From positions 1 through 64,000 of the forward strand of contig JAIBAK010000013.1 in the NCBI GenBank assembly GCA_019695215.1: a stretch of 64,000 nt of DNA, in the 5' to 3' direction. Positions 63,105 through 64,000 of the stretch are shown here, piece by piece (positions within the stretch are counted from its first letter, which is position 1; each line of letters starts with the position of its first letter). The position numbers and the translations under genes are program-made. This stretch comes from Bacteroidia bacterium (GTDB lineage: Bacteria > Bacteroidota > Bacteroidia > UKL13-3). Below the pieces are notes generated by a model. The model did not search any database, was not told the DNA's origin, and was given only the letters and a program-made list of their open reading frames with translations.

Positions 63105-64000
63105 ATGACAGATGCCAATAACAAATTTTTGCAGCAGTTTTTTCGCTACCGTTTGCAGCATATTTTGTTTTGGATTGGGTATATATGGCTTCAAACCATC
63201 ATTTACAAGAGGTATGACGGAACCGGATTAGCTTTTCTGAATGCCCTGGTTGTAAATATCTTTCATGCGACAGCAGTTTACTTTAATTTCTATTTTTTAA
63301 TCCCTAGATTACTGCTGCTCAAAAGGTATATTATCTACTTTTTGATGCTGTTGTTTACCGTTACATTAGTAAGTTATTTATTGGTGCAGGTAGTGATTTT
63401 GATTGAACCCGATTCTGAAAATTTTCTCATAGAATCGTTCAGCGGGTTATTTATTGGGGTCCTTTTCACGGTAACTATTACTATGGTGGCCAAAATAATG
63501 ATTAACTGGTATCAGCAGCAACAACTCACTGTTCAGTTAGAAAAACAGCAAATCGAAACCGAGCTTAAGTTTTTAAAGTCCCAGATTCAGCCCCATTTTT
63601 TGTTCAATGTGTTAAACAATATTTACTCCCTTGCGCTGCAAAAATCTGATCAAACTCCGGATGTGGTGCTTCGTTTATCCGAATTTTTGAGGTATATTTT
63701 ATATGAGGCCGGTGATAAAAAAATAATGCTGAGCAAGGAAGTAGAGTTTTTGAACAATTATATTGAATTGCAAAGGGTAAGATTTAGCAACAGGGCAAAT
63801 ATTGAATTTACAACAGAAGGAGTCATATCTTCCCAGTTTATTGAACCCATGCTCCTTATCACCTTTCTTGAAAACAGTTTTAAACACGGAGTAGGAAATC
63901 AACTGGAGAAAGTATGGGTTCATATTCATTTGCAGGCCAGTGAAAATCAATTGACATTTGATGTTAAAAACTCAAAGGCCACCGGTTTGAATAAAGAAGT
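63105..64000 (+). CDS. LytS/YehU-type sensor histidine kinase (3' truncated by window)
   Basis: 298 complete codons are in the window, starting at ATG 63105. Four hydrophobic segments (about 20-135) are followed by a linker coiled coil (QQQLTVQLEKQQIETELKFL). The His-kinase box is SQIQPHFLFNVLNNIYSLAL with phosphoacceptor His164, then LSEFLRYILYE and the ATPase N-box region (MLLITFLENSFKHGVG). This is the HisKA_7TM-less LytS/AlgZ type. The G boxes and end lie beyond 64000. Its response regulator is expected downstream, out of the window. Confidence 0.95.
   Translation, partial: MTDANNKFLQQFFRYRLQHILFWIGYIWLQTIIYKRYDGTGLAFLNALVVNIFHATAVYFNFYFLIPRLLLLKRYIIYFLMLLFTVTLVSYLLVQVVILIEPDSENFLIESFSGLFIGVLFTVTITMVAKIMINWYQQQQLTVQLEKQQIETELKFLKSQIQPHFLFNVLNNIYSLALQKSDQTPDVVLRLSEFLRYILYEAGDKKIMLSKEVEFLNNYIELQRVRFSNRANIEFTTEGVISSQFIEPMLLITFLENSFKHGVGNQLEKVWVHIHLQASENQLTFDVKNSKATGLNKE

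Overview
The window is chromosomal DNA from a member of the Bacteroidota. Secreted proteins carry type IX secretion (T9SS) sorting domains of type A (IYPNP motif) and type B (FTPNGDALND motif). Many genes are preceded by the Bacteroidota -7 box TAnnTTTG, and Shine-Dalgarno signals are poor. RibBA, the GIN/PspC protein and the START-like protein are typical of the phylum. I cannot place it below phylum or class level. Most of the window is ordinary dense core sequence; a few stretches are more AT-rich and look acquired.

Layout. 1-11.4 kb: end of an M1 peptidase with T9SS tag, 3-hydroxyacyl-CoA dehydrogenase, a membrane protein plus cysteine desulfurase, a MATE pump, a putative aminopeptidase, an alpha/beta hydrolase and topoisomerase IV subunit A. 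11.6-15.9 kb: three tandem paralogous T9SS cargo genes that share a perfect 142-bp repeat. 16.2-28.5 kb: glycosyltransferase, TerB-like protein, TolB-like propeller, M28 peptidase, TPR protein, a 1441-residue type B T9SS protein and Lon. 28.7-31 kb: two accessory surface/lipoprotein genes among hairpins and a degenerate duplication of the ribBA 3' end. 31-36 kb: an overlapping minus-strand operon lptF/G - GT4 - GT2 - ribBA. 36-41 kb: membrane GT-C protein, START-like protein, PspC/GIN protein and its PadR regulator.

41,168-45,180 is a complete IS1595-family transposon (3,997 bp). Its ends are imperfect terminal inverted repeats and it is flanked by a perfect 8-bp target duplication (TTTAATCT). 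Besides the DDE transposase it carries two putative winged-helix proteins, a membrane protein, a MazF/PemK-like toxin without a recognisable antitoxin, a small basic antisense ORF, and a 72-nt tRNA-like structure with encoded CCA whose stems abut with no linkers.

45.2-56.3 kb: PAP2 phosphatase, GT39-type transferase, M48 lipoprotein peptidase, transglutaminase-like protein, YchF, GlmM, an SGNH-like protein, then an overlapping methyltransferase-PAP2-ZIP transporter operon. 56.3-57.6 kb: three tandem arrays of a 47-bp palindromic-core repeat, with two almost identical GIY-YIG endonuclease genes between them, resembling a self-expanding repeat/endonuclease unit. 57.6-64 kb: enoyl-CoA hydratase, a translationally coupled ATPase + PD-(D/E)xK-like nuclease pair (candidate defence module), acyltransferase, RhlE-type helicase with a long leader, and the start of a LytS-type histidine kinase that runs off the window.

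The strongest candidates for something undescribed are the cargo-bearing IS1595 transposon with its tRNA-like structure, the GIY-YIG/47-bp repeat unit, and the ATPase-nuclease pair. All assignments come from reading the sequence; no database search was run.
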